Assembly (NCBI GenBank): GCA_028554645.1
Contig: JAQOOI010000076.1
Location: 1,178,001 to 1,242,000 of the forward strand
Source: Omphalotus guepiniiformis
Taxonomy: Eukaryota; Basidiomycota; Agaricomycetes; Agaricales; Omphalotaceae
Length of the DNA: 64,000 bases
Direction of reading: 5' to 3'
Of this stretch, positions 45,778-58,805 are shown one piece after another; the first letter of the stretch is position 1; each line of letters starts with the position of its first letter. The notes beneath the pieces were generated by a model. That model was not told the DNA's origin. It saw only the letters and a program-made list of their open reading frames with translations, and did no database searches. Made by a program: the position numbers and the translations under genes.

Positions 45778-48113
45778 TTACAGATCAGCATTCCGCAGGG
45801 TGGGATCGATCCATTCCAATCCCAGCAGTTCAAAGACTTCACGTTCACTCTTTGGAAAATACAGTTTGGAATCATGCCGACGTGATCTGTAAGAGAAATG
45901 AGGGTAAGGAAGGCTCATGGTTGATGGAGCAAGCGAGGGGCACTACAATACGCACATTCCTGAGCTATCGAACTTCATCCCTCTATTAACAACGATCAAC
46001 ATGTATTTTATTCCTGGTAAAGACGACACGCTTACCTCTCCTGCTTAGCCCACAACCTCAGATCTCTTTCGAACATCTTGGAACCGGTCCTACATCAGGT
46101 GTAGCTCGGGAACTGGCTTCTAAAGTACCATGACGATATACGCACCATCCAGTGACAGCTGTCCAGTAAACCTCGGGTGCAGCAAAGATCAGATCCAACC
46201 GACGATGTATTCGTTTGGGACCATTATTTCGGGGTAATATGAATACGGTCATCGCCTTTTCCAACGAGTCCCAATGACTAGTTCGAAGTGCGTTATGCTC
46301 CCTGAAACCTGACAGATCTAAACTCGTAAAGGACTTAATAGCGAGCATTGGTTATGGTAAATCTTGATCCTCACGCATGACATGGGTAACTAGACCTGAA
46401 GGATGCTTGTCACTCTTGTATCCATGATATCAAGCTTGGGCTTTATTTACCCTTGTCATATAACCTCTGGACTAGCAGCGTGCAGAGTCCTTTCACTTCG
46501 TCCCCTCCGCTTTTCAGGTCTCTGTGGCTGATGACAATATCGACATCGTTGCTCTCGATTTTTCCCCTGCGATATCTAACGATACTATTCAGCGACTGGC
46601 TTTGAGAAAAACACATTGGCATCTCTCACCCTCCTGTGATGGTACTCACGCAGCCCGTCCGTATGTGACCTAACTCGCTCATTACGATCTTGTGCATCTC
46701 CTCGACCTCATCACGGGATATCTTCGCGTTGAGATCTTCTCTCAACGCAAGACCTACTTGTACTGACAAGGTTGACATCCCGGTCCTCACGTTGAGAGTC
46801 TGTTTTACAAGTACATCCTCTGGGTTCATCGCACGAGTAGTAGTGTCTATATTTGGCGACGTGACTTCGTAATATGCGTCAAGGTGCTCCAGGGTACGAA
46901 GTCCTATCGAATATAGTTTGCGAGCGGTTACTGGTCCAATTCCATGGATGTTCGTGAACGCCGAGAGGGATTGATATCGAGGATCCCTCTGTATAGTTTC
47001 TGGAAGATCTGATCAATGACCACGACGAGAGCCGGAACTTGTCTAAAGCGTACTACACTCTGAGATTTCGCCGCCATCGACATATTCTTGGATCTATGAG
47101 AGTATTAGGTGCATTCGAGTCAGACGGGACAGCGCGGCATACTTTGGAGTAAATCTTCTCTCCGACGTGCGGCAAGTTCGCAACCTCCGTTTCAAGATTT
47201 TCCGAGCTTATGACATGGGGATACGCTGCGGACGAAGGTTGGTGAGTAAGCGGAAGAATTAATGCTTCAAGATCAACCTTTCAGCACCTAGAGAATGTTT
47301 CGGTTCATGCCAGGCCTATGAGGAAGAGTTGGTTGGACACACGGAAATTGCGCGTTCATAGCTTAGTGCTTGTATATCTAACCCTTCGAGCTCCCTATGA
47401 TGCCTCAGTATTGCAAGTTCTTTTACGAGATCTTGATTTGCACAGATAAGAGGGCATTGCCGCCGACAAGAATAGCGCTCTTTGTAACGGTCAGACAGGC
47501 TGAGGCTGGGTCTACCCGTCGTAAGCACATGACTATCGGCTGTCAAGGTACTGGAGGACGATGGCATTGGCTCCTGAGACATGCGCTCCCCATGGGGTAC
47601 TATGATCTTGGGGCAATTTGCAATCGTATCATCGTGAAGTTCACCAAGGGCGGCGTATTCACCGCAGGGAAGAAGACGACCTTGCTTGACGCAGTCTCTA
47701 AGCCATCGGGGATTCACTATCGCTTTTTGCTTCTAGAGTTGCAGTTGCCATTCAGCCTTGTATAGTTACACGCATATATCCGGGATAGTACCCACAGCGA
47801 GATTCCAATCAATGTGTCTCTCTAGCCGTTTCCTCATGTGTACGGCAGTGATTATAATATCGGCATTTTCAGCACCTGTGCAAAGGCACAGCTCTCGTTC
47901 GTCTAGTCCTATCTTGGCCGACTGCCCACCGCGGCCGTGGTATCTTTCTACCAAGGAAGTAAGCTCTCCGACTGTTTCCGCGTCCATTTTGGCATCAACC
48001 AAATACACTTGTACGGGGAGAGCCGCGTCTGGTGAAGAAGTTCTTTTGCGCTTCTGAACGGGCTCAGGAGAATCAGAATCAACCCTGTGTTGCGGGGGAC
48101 GCTTGGACGACAA
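45778..48113 (-). CDS. Family X DNA polymerase with BRCT domain (Pol4/lambda-type)
   Basis: The frame spans about ten exons and ends at stop 45780-45778. The N-terminal part has a BRCT-like domain ending in IVNPRWLRDCVKQGRLLP. The polymerase part is clear: the 8-kDa region (LICANQDLVKELAILRHHRELEGLDIQALSYERAIS), the fingers-type hairpin PRYQSLSAFTNIHGIGPVTARKLY, the catalytic GGYRRGKIESNDVDIVISH with the two metal-binding aspartates, RIHRRLDLIFAAPEVYWTAVTGW with the third aspartate, and the C-terminal RRHDSKLYFPKSEREVFELLGLEW. These enzymes fill gaps in base excision repair and non-homologous end joining. The 5' end is unresolved: the frame opens after a stop with TTG at 48113, and the first in-frame ATG is near 47988. 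The splicing between 47360 and 47230 is also uncertain. Confidence 0.88.
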
Positions 48114-48436
48114 TATGGAACGAATTCAGGAGTTTAGATGAAAGGGCGTCCCTGGAGAAATACGAGCACGTGACCACGGAACTTGGAGCGATCACTCATC
48201 TCGTGAGAGCGATAAATTCGAAATTATTATTCCATCTTTTATAACGGACACAACGACTGGGGGTCTTTGGACTCACCCTCACGGCTCGTACGTCGACATT
48301 TTGAATTTTTATTGCTTCTTCGTTCTGCTATTAACAGCTTTGTTTCAGGATTGTTACGTAATCGCTGCGTATAGCTCCTATAACATAAGCCCGGGTTCTC
48401 TTTGGTGTTTCTACTCCCATTTCTTCGCACCTCCCA

Positions 48437-49597
48437 ATGGCGACTTCAGATGTACAGAATCGCTTTACAAACCCACCGAATTATACCTTTCCTCAGGATC
48501 GACTGAACCGGGTCATGCGTGACTCATCCAAATCACCTTTAGTCCTCGTCGCATGCGGTTCCTTCAGTCCTGTTACCTACCTGCATCTTCGTATGTTCGA
48601 GATGGCCAAAGACTACATCAGGCAAAATACCGACTATGAAGTCGTTGGTGGGTATCTAAGTCCCGTCAGCGACATGTACAAGAAACCAGGTCTCTTGAGC
48701 GCACATCATCGGTAAGTGCTACTTCAAGTTGCTTATCTTTTGTGGATCTCCTAGTCAGGCAGACCGTGTGTCCCGCAGCACTGTCCCATCTTTCTCTGCT
48801 ATTTTGGCATACCAGTAACCAGGGTTCTTGGCTGGAATGACGTGCCCCGGCTTACATTGATCCGTTCACATTCCTATTCTCTGAGCTTGTGCTGATTTGA
48901 TATTTCTGTTTTGGTATTTCACAGGGTCAAAATGTGTCGATTAGCTGCAGAAGACACATCTTCATGGCTTATGATCGACCCTTGGGAAGCATTTCAGGCT
49001 TACCAGCGGACTGCCGTCGTGCTAGACCATTTTGAATACGAACTCAACACAGTTCTTGGGGGTGTGCAAACTGAGGATGGCGAACATCGGAATGTTCGAG
49101 TCATGCTGCTCGCTGGCTCTGATCTCATTAGCACCATGAGTGAGCCCGGAGTATGGAGTCACGAAGATGTGAGTCAGCCACCACCCCGTTTCTCCGGTCC
49201 CCCCTCAGTTAGACTGATGCGGTCGCTCTTAGCTCGACCATATCCTCGGGCGATATGGATGCTTCATTATCGAACGAGCTGGCACAGATACCGAGCAAGC
49301 GACGGATGCGCTTGCTCGATGGCGACACAATATCCACATTATCACGCAATTAATTCAGAATGATGTCTCCAGTACCAAGGTGAGATACCCCAATTTTCTG
49401 ATCCCTATTTGAGATTTGACTATCGTGTACAGGTCCGCTTGTTCCTCAGAAGGGGTCTGTCGGTTCGCTATCTGCTACCGTCAACGGTGGTGAATTACAT
49501 CGAGGAGAATGGACTCTACCTCGACGAAGCTACCGCAGCGGAAAAGGGAAAAGAACGCGAACTGGCTGGCAGCTCCAAGAGAAAAGAGTCTTGTTGA
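48437..49597 (+). CDS. Nicotinamide mononucleotide adenylyltransferase
   Basis: Four exons (48437-48711, 48925-49168, 49233-49379, 49433-49597) give 276 aa. The enzyme joins NMN and ATP to form NAD. The nucleotidyltransferase signature VACGSFSPVTYLHLRMFE lies near residue 38; the usual histidine or threonine after the proline reads as Val-Thr here. Further blocks are VVGGYLSPVSDMYKKPGL, the RLAAEDTSSWLMIDPWEA segment, VMLLAGSDLISTMSEPGVWS, IERAGTD, NDVSSTKVRLFLRRG (the ISSTxxR-type motif) and LLPSTVVNYIEENGLY. The first intron of 213 nt is unusually long for this window. The 5' end is divergent from the polymerase gene, about 320 bp apart. Confidence 0.93.
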
Positions 49598-50595
49598 TGA
49601 CAGTTTCTTTCTATTTTATTTAGAGCTAGGCCGGACATTCCGTGAGAGGTGCGCATCTCTTTTTCATAGGCTACAGCTGAACCTCACTCGTATATTTGAG
49701 AGTTATGTGAACTGATATCTATTGAACCGGAACCTTAAAGAGCATGCTTTAACAATCAGAGCACAAGTAGTGACAAATGGGTGTACGATGTCGGGGCGTT
49801 TCTTCGTGTATCCATAATCGCAGTACACATGCACGTATATGATATAACAGATACATGGCAGCGATTTGCCATCGAGGACAGTTGCAAAGCTTATATGATG
49901 GACTGTACTAAGTATCGTTATGCCCTTTTCTGACGGAGGTTCAAATCTGGCATTACCTAAATGAGCGCTCAAGCGCACTTTTAACCAGTTTCGTCCATTC
50001 CCAAAGGAAACATGTTATCCAACACTTGAATCGAGACTATTCGTTGCAAGGACCACTGTTCTCTGGCTAATCTGTGAGCGACAAGACCTTACGATTTTCG
50101 GATAGCTTCAAACTGCTTTGGATGGAGGCGCTTCTATTCGGAAGATCTAGAATGGTGCTTCCTGTACCTTTTACCGGTTTCAGGCGAGGCTTCAAGGTGA
50201 GAGCTTGTGTGTAGAACTTCCTCCTTACTTACAGTACGAGATATATCTCGAAAGGTATCGCAAGGTACGGTCAAGATCAGCGCAACGGAAGTAAATTTTG
50301 CGACTGTAAGGGAGGTTTCTTCTCCCTTTCAAGCCTCGGGGGGAGTTCTAGCGGTGTCCTCTTGCTTCTGAAGGCTGCATTTTAGTCTCTACTAGGGGCT
50401 TGAATCCACCGCTAATGCACCATAGCCGGACCGTAACGCAGTCTGTCCGCGGGTCTCCTCCAGTGACGATACGATATCTTTCGTTCTGGAGCATAGGTTT
50501 CAGCATAAAAGCTGGAACGCTTTAAGCTTTTGGACATTGCAATTGGACTTCCCCAAGTTCGCTTTCACTACTGTTACATTGTCTCGCCAACTACC
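49598..50595. other. Gene-free stretch upstream of the MFS gene
   Basis: About 1 kb without a convincing gene. A TATA-like 'cataaaag' at about 50503-50510 lies some 90 nt upstream of the transporter ATG. No repeats or RNA genes are visible. Confidence 0.5.
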
Positions 50596-52774
50596 ATGTC
50601 TTTCGTTCAACCTCAAGCTGCCACCTCTGGCGACGAGTTAACCGGAAAAGCTACGTCGATGACTGCGTCGATCACAGAAGATGTCGAAGTATCAGGCGCT
50701 GCTGCGACGATGAAGGACTCGAAATATGAACAACGTTTACTGTGGGTGTTTAAAATCGACATCTCTGAGCCTGAAATGGAAGCTAATTATGTTGTATATA
50801 CTCTTCAGGCGTCGGATTGATTTGCGCATGCTCCCCTTGATTGGATTCCTGTACTCGATCGCTTTGATTGATCGGACGAACCTTTCAGTTGCGAGGATTG
50901 CTGGTATGGACGAAGACTTGGTCAGTATGCATATACAATTCGCGTCCTGTCATTGACCTTTTTCTTAGGGCCTTTCCATTGGATCCCGCTACAGCATCGT
51001 GTCTTGTGTTTATTTCGTGCCTTACATCCTTCTGTACGTGACAGCAGCGAAACCAAAGCTTAAGTTATTCACAACGTGGTTCCATTTGCAGAGAATTGCC
51101 CAGTAACACGTACCTACGCGCCTTTGGGACGCGAAACTTGCTTGCATTCTGCACTGTAGCATGGGGCGCGGTCCAACTCGCGATGGCTTTCGTGCCAAGC
51201 TGGGGATACCTTGCACTCTGTCGTGTGTTGCTTGGAGCATTCGAGGTGAGCATCTTATGATCAAAAATTCGGGCTGCATGTTAATTTGGTTTTGCAGGCA
51301 GGCTTCTTCCCTGCGCTCGTGTTCATCATCTCGACTTGGTACGTAGATGAAGCTGAATGTTTACGCGGACCTCATAAACCATTACCACAGGTATAAACGT
51401 CACGAGGTTCAGAAACGGTATTTTTGCTCATTTACACCTATTGCCCTCAATGACTGACAGCGTACAGGCTGGCTGGATTTTACCTCTTATCTCTCCTTTC
51501 AGGAGGTTTCAGCGCGATATTCGCGTACGCTCTCAGCCTTCTCTCCGGTAGATGCGGTTTGGCAGGTTGGTCTTGGATCTTCGTGAGTATCTTCATTTCT
51601 CCCATTTACATCTCATCTCATTCGAATCCACCAACTGCAGATCATCGAGGGTGCTATCACTATCTTATTTGGATTTGTCGCATGGATATATCTCCCAGAA
51701 TTTCCGGACACGAACACCTTCTTGACTCGTGAAGAGACCGAGTTCATTCTCAGGCGTATCGAGGAAGATCGAGGCGATTCGCTTCCTGATCAGTTGACAG
51801 CTGGGAAGGTTCTTCAACACCTTTCGGATTGGAAAGTTTGGGCGTACGGTACGATATTGATTCTTTTCTGGGTTTGAGGTGTTCTTTACGATGCCAAAAA
51901 ATAAGGGATCATGTTGATGTGTGCCACTATGCCGGCGTATGCCATTGGGTGTGTTTTCCTTCTTTGACTTTCGTGCTCTGAGCAAAGGTACTCATATACA
52001 TACCTAAGTTTCTTTATTACTCAGATCTTGAGTAGCATGGGTTGGGATCTAGAGCAAATCTTGCTTCTGGTATGTTCTTGAAGTTGACTGAGAAGTCGTC
52101 GACTTACTATTATGAATTCAGTGCGCACCTCCTTACGTGTTTGCAGTAAGCTCAATACCACTGTGTCCCAACTGGGCTTTCTTATAACTCACCGTAACGC
52201 ACTCTAGGCCCTAAGTATCTTCGTCTTCGCGTGGCTGTCTGACAAGTACCAGCAACGCGCGCTGTTCCTCGCGATCCAGACTTGCATGACGATCATAGGT
52301 TTCTCCATCACCGGTTTTGTTCAGCACTCGCCGGGATGGCGTTACTTTGGTACGTATAGCTACTGATATCTCATGCACAGCTCCTCATCTCTCTGTGAAG
52401 GTCTTTTCCTAGGCAATGCTGGTTCTTCTGGTTGTGTACCCGGAATCCTAGCTTATGTGAGGACCTTCCCTACAGCTCATCATTACATCTGAATGTTTCG
52501 TCTCGTCTAGGCATCAAACAACGTAGTATCGCATTCCAAGCGAGCTGTCACCACAGCTGTGACCATTAGTTTCAGTGGTATTGGAGGAATCTTCGCGACG
52601 ACTGTCTTTCGCCAGGTGGACTTTCCTAGATACACCCCGGGCATCACCGCTACCTTGGTGTGCCAGGTTGTACTGCTGATTCTCCTCGCAGTGCTCACTA
52701 TCCATTTCTGGCTCCACAACACCAGGATCGCGAAGAACACTACGGGGCGTGCCGACTTTTCATACACTCTTTAA
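50596..52774 (+). CDS. MFS transporter, anion:cation symporter (allantoate permease-like) type
   Basis: The start is ATG 50596, and about a dozen exons lead to the stop at 52772-52774. The N-terminus is a 50-residue acidic-neutral leader, followed by RRIDLRMLPLIGFLYSIALIDRTNLSVARIAGM, the first span and loop of the ACS family of the major facilitator superfamily. Next come YFVPYILLELPSNTYLRAFG, VAWGAVQLAMAFVPSWGYLALCRVLLGAFEAGFFPALVFIISTWYKRHEVQKR, the IEGAITILFGFVAWIYLPEFP segment with the central loop FLTREETEFILRRIEEDRGD, and the C-terminal spans including SISFSGIGGIF and LTIHFWLHN. Substrates of this group are organic anions such as allantoate or nicotinate; the substrate here is unknown. 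It converges on GUP1 with 136 bp between stops. Confidence 0.88.
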
Positions 52775-52910
52775 ACATTCATTTACAATCCCTATGGAAT
52801 CTTCATCCCTACTATGGAATTTTCGTATCTACTATCTTGCGTCTGGTTGTCACTCTTTGAATCCTAATAATCATGCATGTGCTTCAATTTTGAGCAGTAA
52901 ACATATCAAG

Positions 52911-55139
52911 TTAGCATCTACGGTATATTCCGCTACGCATCTCCTCCTCCCTTCAGAACAGAAATCAGCACCATAATCATACGCTGAGGTGAGGACAAAA
53001 TACCTGTACTCAAACATCAATTGCGCAGCCACGAATAAACAGCATACTGTGCCCAGCAGGAACTGGAACCCGGCAAATGTCCCAAATATTTGGTCAAGGA
53101 AGAATCGTATCCCGTCGGTTCCTATCACAAATCCCACAAGGTTTGCAGTCATCATCAGAAGGATGTTGAAAACAGCGCCCAGAGCGCATACATGCCGGTA
53201 CCAAGGCTCAACAGAGTACTAGACACAATTGCGGAAAGCTCAGCAAGGCGTTAGTTGAGGAGATCTAACGAACTTACCCTATTTGGGGGAAGAAGGTATC
53301 GCGCTGACATTTCGGGAATAATGAACAAGCTGACCAGCCAGCCCCATGCAAGAAGCTTGAACGTCAAGTCATGCCATAGGGCAACAAACGTAAAGACAAG
53401 CACGCTATTCACAAAAACGTTCCTGATCCCTCCTAGAGGAATGTAAATATATCTTTCCCAAGCTATCAGACGTCACCAGTTAGGCTAAAGGGCAAAAACT
53501 GACTTACCGGATAATCCATAAATTATAGCTTCGGTGCCAACTGCGCCAGAATCCAAACGTCGAATAATTGTTCGCCATACATCGAACCATGTTCTCAGGA
53601 GGGTCAATGCCATCTACCAAGGCCCAAAGTCGGAAGAAACGCCAAGGTAATAAAAGCTGCGAGGGCGTTGAAGATCAATAAGTACTAGGCGAGAACGCAA
53701 TAATACACACTTTGAGCCAGACAATCATGAGGTTCCAAAAACCGATCATACTAATCTGTGACGGCGTATCGCCTATCCACGCCCTTGTATCCTTTATCGC
53801 CACTACATACATGTAGTGCAGAATGAACTCCATAGTCAAGAAGCACCCAATGAAGCGAACTAAATAGCCTAGTGTTGAAGACCGTGTTATGACTGTTGGC
53901 CGACGGTACTGCAAATACTTTGTGAGTAAATAGATCTATATTCGCACGTACAAAGAGACAATACCTGCCACAGGAAATCGTTGAATGTTATGATAGGCCC
54001 CGCAATGTACAAAGGGGCGTAGAGAGCGTAGCATATGTAGTTCATGTAGGAGTACAACTCCACTGGGTGACTAACTCCCTGACGTTGTTTCTCGTTTAAA
54101 GAACTACCAGTCTATCTTGCGGGTGCTAGATTAGCCTAGAGATTGGCTCCTCAGAAGAAACAACCTCACCTCAGACGGACCCACTTTCCTGCATGCCCAG
54201 TAATAATCCAAATTGAAGGATACTAAACGTAGCATTGTGATATTGAAACTGACATGCCATCGAGGATAGAAGCCTTCGTATTCATCCTATCCCGCAAACG
54301 ATCAGTAAAGTGACCCAGCTTCATTCGCAAATTCCACACACCAAGAACGCAAGCGAGGGAAGCATTTCGCCAAAGCTGTATCCATTATACTTGTCATTCA
54401 AAAATAGAATCCCTACATTGAATGCCCAAGTAATGACGGGACCAATCTTTCTGTCTTTACAAGACTTTGCAATGATATAGTTGCACGTCAGTATAGCAAT
54501 GACTTTCAGAATGCTAGCTCCATGCAGACCGAGCAGGAACAGAAGTGAGAAGATGACATTGAATGGAATGAGATGTAGATTTCCTTGTTGTAGAGCATTG
54601 GACGCGTGAATCCTTGTCCAAGCAAACTTCAGTGCAAGAAAAATGCCAGCGACAGTAGTGAGAATAGGGACGTTATTTCGAAAGGAGCGGTACTGGCTAT
54701 CGCTGTTGTCCTAAGTATCATCGACCTTGTTCAAAATTGTTAAAAGCACAACGCGAACTCACGATTTGACGGCCGAAAAGCCAACCCTCTGCGAGCCTTG
54801 AATGATACAAGTTGTAATTCGGATTAGACGCTAGCATATTGTGAGGATATCCATCTATTTCAGATACATAGTTTAAGACTCACGAGTACTCAGTGAAGCA
54901 GGAATCCACATCATATAGGGGACTACCACTGCCACAACGACATAGTAGAATTTGAACTCCAGTGTCCCCCATCGACTCGGTCTTTTTATATTTTCGTTGG
55001 GAAGTGACGTGCTTCTAGCAGTAGCTGGTATTTCGACGGTGAGGTCGACAATCTTCATGGGTTTCTTGGGTATATATTCCGGTGCGAATGATGCGCGAGT
55101 ATTAGGTGTCGTTAGAGGGAGAGACAAATCTTCACTCAT
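52911..55139 (-). CDS. GUP1: GUP1, membrane-bound O-acyltransferase
   Basis: The gene runs from ATG 55139 to stop 52913-52911 in about a dozen exons. GUP1 is an ER MBOAT enzyme acting in GPI-anchor lipid remodelling and glycerol-related phenotypes. Landmarks are the N-terminal [23 protein letters not shown], then [29 protein letters not shown], the [13 protein letters not shown] and [20 protein letters not shown] segments, [14 protein letters not shown], the MBOAT active-site histidine in [20 protein letters not shown], and [23 protein letters not shown]. The last exon, joined from the 5'-most donor after FEY, gives the terminal [12 protein letters not shown]. This extends the obvious frame and matches how GUP1 proteins end. 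Confidence 0.92.
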
Positions 55140-58100
55140 TCCGTCCGTAGACGACGATCAAAAGAGAAGAGTGGCGACCAGCACAGGCAAAATCTAAGTT
55201 TAAAGGATTGACGAGAGAAAAATAAGGACTACTGAAGAGAGCAAGCAGCCTGTGTGTGTGAAAGCAAGTTATGGTATCTCTATTTGTGCCGGACCGTGCG
55301 CTCCCATTATTTCCTCAGTGCCTTGCTACAGCTTGCTACTTGGTCGATTCAGATAAGATTTTATGTGACCTATGCAATTCTCGGCCGTGGACTATTCTCG
55401 AAACTAATACTCATATCTTTCACCAGCTTTGAAGTGGTTTTCAGTCGGTCGAGCGCTTAGCGCATTATGTTGCCCTCTGTTAAATTTACCATCGCTGTGG
55501 CATCCGATGCCCAAGTCTCCTTCTACCTCTATGAATCTATCTATCAAGCGCCTTCCCACACGACATTTTCGTAGTATGCAAACAGCCATTGATCAAGCGT
55601 CCAGGAAGGCTTTGATGCACCAAAATCTCCGAGTCCTGGACCCATATCGGATAATTTTACTTACTTAAAGTTCAATCTTTTTTCCCGCATATGCAATACA
55701 CTAATGTGTCGAATCTTGTACGAGCGGCCAAAAGTCTTTAGGCTCAAGCCGCGCGTCAAGTTTCGAGTGATCTTCCTTTGAGACGGACTTGAATCTTGGA
55801 AAACAAAGGAGGTGAGGTGACTGGGATGGTACTGTTATCCAGCGGTAATTGATTGAGATATTCTTGTCGCGAGTCGCGTGGGATGGCTTAATATCACTGT
55901 CAGGAACAAGTTCACTACAACTTGTTAGCGATGTTCGCGACATCCGTTGAGATCCAGTTAGGTGCGCCCAGTGTCTTATAAAGCCTTGAAACGCTCTTGA
56001 AACAACTAAATTTTTATAGTTACCCGTCCTCGGTGGTACTATGATTATCATCCATCGCTTGACGCTCATTGCTCCACGAAACCCAAAATACAACCAGCAT
56101 CTCTCTTAATTTAACGAATTTCATCATCTTTACTGATATACTTGATATATCAGATCTCTCAGAATCTCGACAAAGACTGAAGACAAACCAGTACGAATAG
56201 GTACGAACGTCTTGATGCCTTTTGATCGCACTCACCGCTGGGGATCAAAAATGATAAATCTTTCCATTGCCCGTACTCCTGACGGGAGGAGAGGAGACCT
56301 TGAATCGAAAATTCTTCAGAAGGTTGATTGGCGCGCTGGGCAGTTCCACAGTTCACTCTTAGGTTCGAGGCAAATGCTTTTGGCGTCTTCTCGCTGAATA
56401 CTCACTCGCAGAGTAACTTTTCACTGCATTGATTGTAGTTACTACTTGCCATGTTTACGCGGGGTACAAATTTGTTCTGCCGTTACTTGAAAGCGCATGT
56501 TTTTTACTTCCAGTTTGACATTGAGTAATCCGAGTACAGGATCGGACTTATCACAAAGTCAAGATTCAAATATTCAAGGGAGACTCGGAGCGCGGTGTTA
56601 GCCTAACCGTACTTGCGTGTAACAGCCGTAACAGCACGGGCAACAGCGGCCAAGAGCTAAAGACACCATGAGCCCAGTGTCTATCAAGCTTGTTATCCAG
56701 CAAGATCGGCTCCTTTGATTCGTCAAACCACCCCTAAGTACTCGCGGAATTTTGTTTTTGCCTAGAAGCCAAGCATCAGAGAGATCTAGGATCAAAGCAG
56801 TGTTACATCTATCGTCCCCATACATACCCATTTTCTACCTCTTTAAAAAGTCAATTTTAGTCAATTTTGCTGGTTCATCCGGTTCATCAAACTTCACACA
56901 GCCATAGCTCCCGAGATCAATAAAAACGCTAGTGAAGAGCAACGGCTTCCAACAATCTGTCGGTGATGGGCCTCATAGGCTTTTGCTTTCCAAATGACAC
57001 TCATGTTATCACCGTGCGACGAATGCAGGACATTTCCCAGAATATGAGTGTTGTATAGTATGTAGACGAACTGGGACTTGCGCGACAGATTTCGTATGCC
57101 TAGTACGCAGATTGGACTCGGAAGATGAGCACCGATGCGGCGATGCGATTGGAATCGTTTGATGTGATTGTGTCTCGAGACTCGGGGCCATGATAGAATC
57201 CCGACTGTTTCGATTGTCACAAGATACCATCCGGATGATGAATCCATCTTGATACATCTAATCCTGCTGCCTTGACCTGCCAGAAATGTCAAAGGATTGA
57301 GGTCATAGGCCTGATAACGAACGGTACTTCGGTAGCGCTACCAATGGTCAACTGGACGTACGCTGGCACGAGACTGGAGAAAGAGTTTGTAGATCAGAGA
57401 GAGGATTGATGTGAGCTGTCGAATAGAAATATGCACTAGCTAAGATTGAACTTAACTTTTGGACGCCAAGTCCCGCGAAGCCTGGGCTTGCGCAATACTT
57501 TTGAATCTCATCCTGCTCGGTGGATGATGCAAAGAACAGCTGACTTCAAGACAAAGTCGAAAAACTCGGACTCGGAGAATGCTGTTCACATTACTATTCC
57601 CCTCTTAGACTGTGCCGTGCGTTCCAACTAATTGTCCAACCCCGACCAGGACGGACATACAGACAAACTCTAGACTCTAGTAGACTTTGTTCTGTTTCAT
57701 ATCAAGGTCATCTGTGGAGAGAAAAGTCAAGGAAACTTGCCGATAGCAAGTCATGCCCAGGTCATGCCCAAGAGGATGAGAGAAATGGACGGAACTCCAA
57801 AAATGTTTTCAATTGAGTTGAAAATAGAAACATATATGGAGGAATCATTTTGAAAGGAGGCAGAGGTCGCTGCCAAGCTAATGAGGACAGGCATGCATGT
57901 ACAGTGAGTGCAAGACGAGCACAGGGTCTCACAAGAGGTAACCAACATCCCAGAGCTGATAGTTACTGCAAAGGTTTGGCGAGCGGCGATCTCGTGCAGG
58001 GAAGCATTCGATTCGAAAACATGTCACCTTCTATGACCGTGAACGGTGATAGTGGAATGAAAGCGATCGCACGAATTCTTCACCACTCGGAAGACAACTT

Positions 58101-58805
58101 GTTGAATTGGGCAACGTCGTAAGCAAACATGAGTAGTGCTACTGGCCCTGGAGAATTTCTCCGACCCGCGCAAGATTCTTCCGTTGCTTTGGGAGAAAAG
58201 GCAAATTCCACGTGAGCGCATACGATGAACACATGGCAATTGAGAAAAGGTACGAGGACCAGAAAAGACGGGCAAGGGGAAAGAGGCCAAAGTCGTTGCG
58301 GATGAAGAATGGGCGAACAACATGTCTAACGAGAGTGTAAAATGAACGCCAGTGTCGCCGAGGAAGGAGAAATTGGACATCTTAACAGCAAAAAATAGCA
58401 AAAAGTTTGAAATCGGACCGATTAAAGGTGAACACGAGTGTACGGGGTAGGATCCTGTGATGTGGGGTAAGAGTAGTAGTAGAGAGGCACAAGACAGATA
58501 TCCGAAGATTGGCCAACTTGACGTAGGGATGCGTGTGGTATTTCGACCCGTATAAGGCTTTTCGAGGAGAAAAAAATATCGGTGACTCGGACAGACATCG
58601 GAGAAAAGACAGACGAGAAAAGAGAGAAAAAACATGGAAATAAAAAAAAACATAAGAGAAAGAGAGAGCAAATGAGAAGAGGCAGAGGAGGCAGTTCGGA
58701 GTGTACAAACGGAGAAGGCAAACGAGTCGGTTCAAATCAGTTTGATTCGGTTCTTTTGTGGGTGGTTTAAAAAGTTTGAGGATCAAACTAGTCGCAGTCC
58801 TTAGC
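55140..58805. other. 3.7-kb gene-free stretch
   Basis: This is the longest gap, between the divergent GUP1 and bZIP genes. Short open frames (55701-56093 and 56894-57292, minus strand) show no conserved motif or exon chain. A purine-rich tract with many 'gagaaa' runs at 58555-58690 probably belongs to the bZIP 5' leader. I see no transposon ends, tandem arrays or RNA genes. Confidence 0.45.

Noticed and set aside
55701..57292. Possible transposon or gene remnants in the longest gap
   Set aside because: No reverse transcriptase, transposase, terminal repeat or target duplication could be seen.
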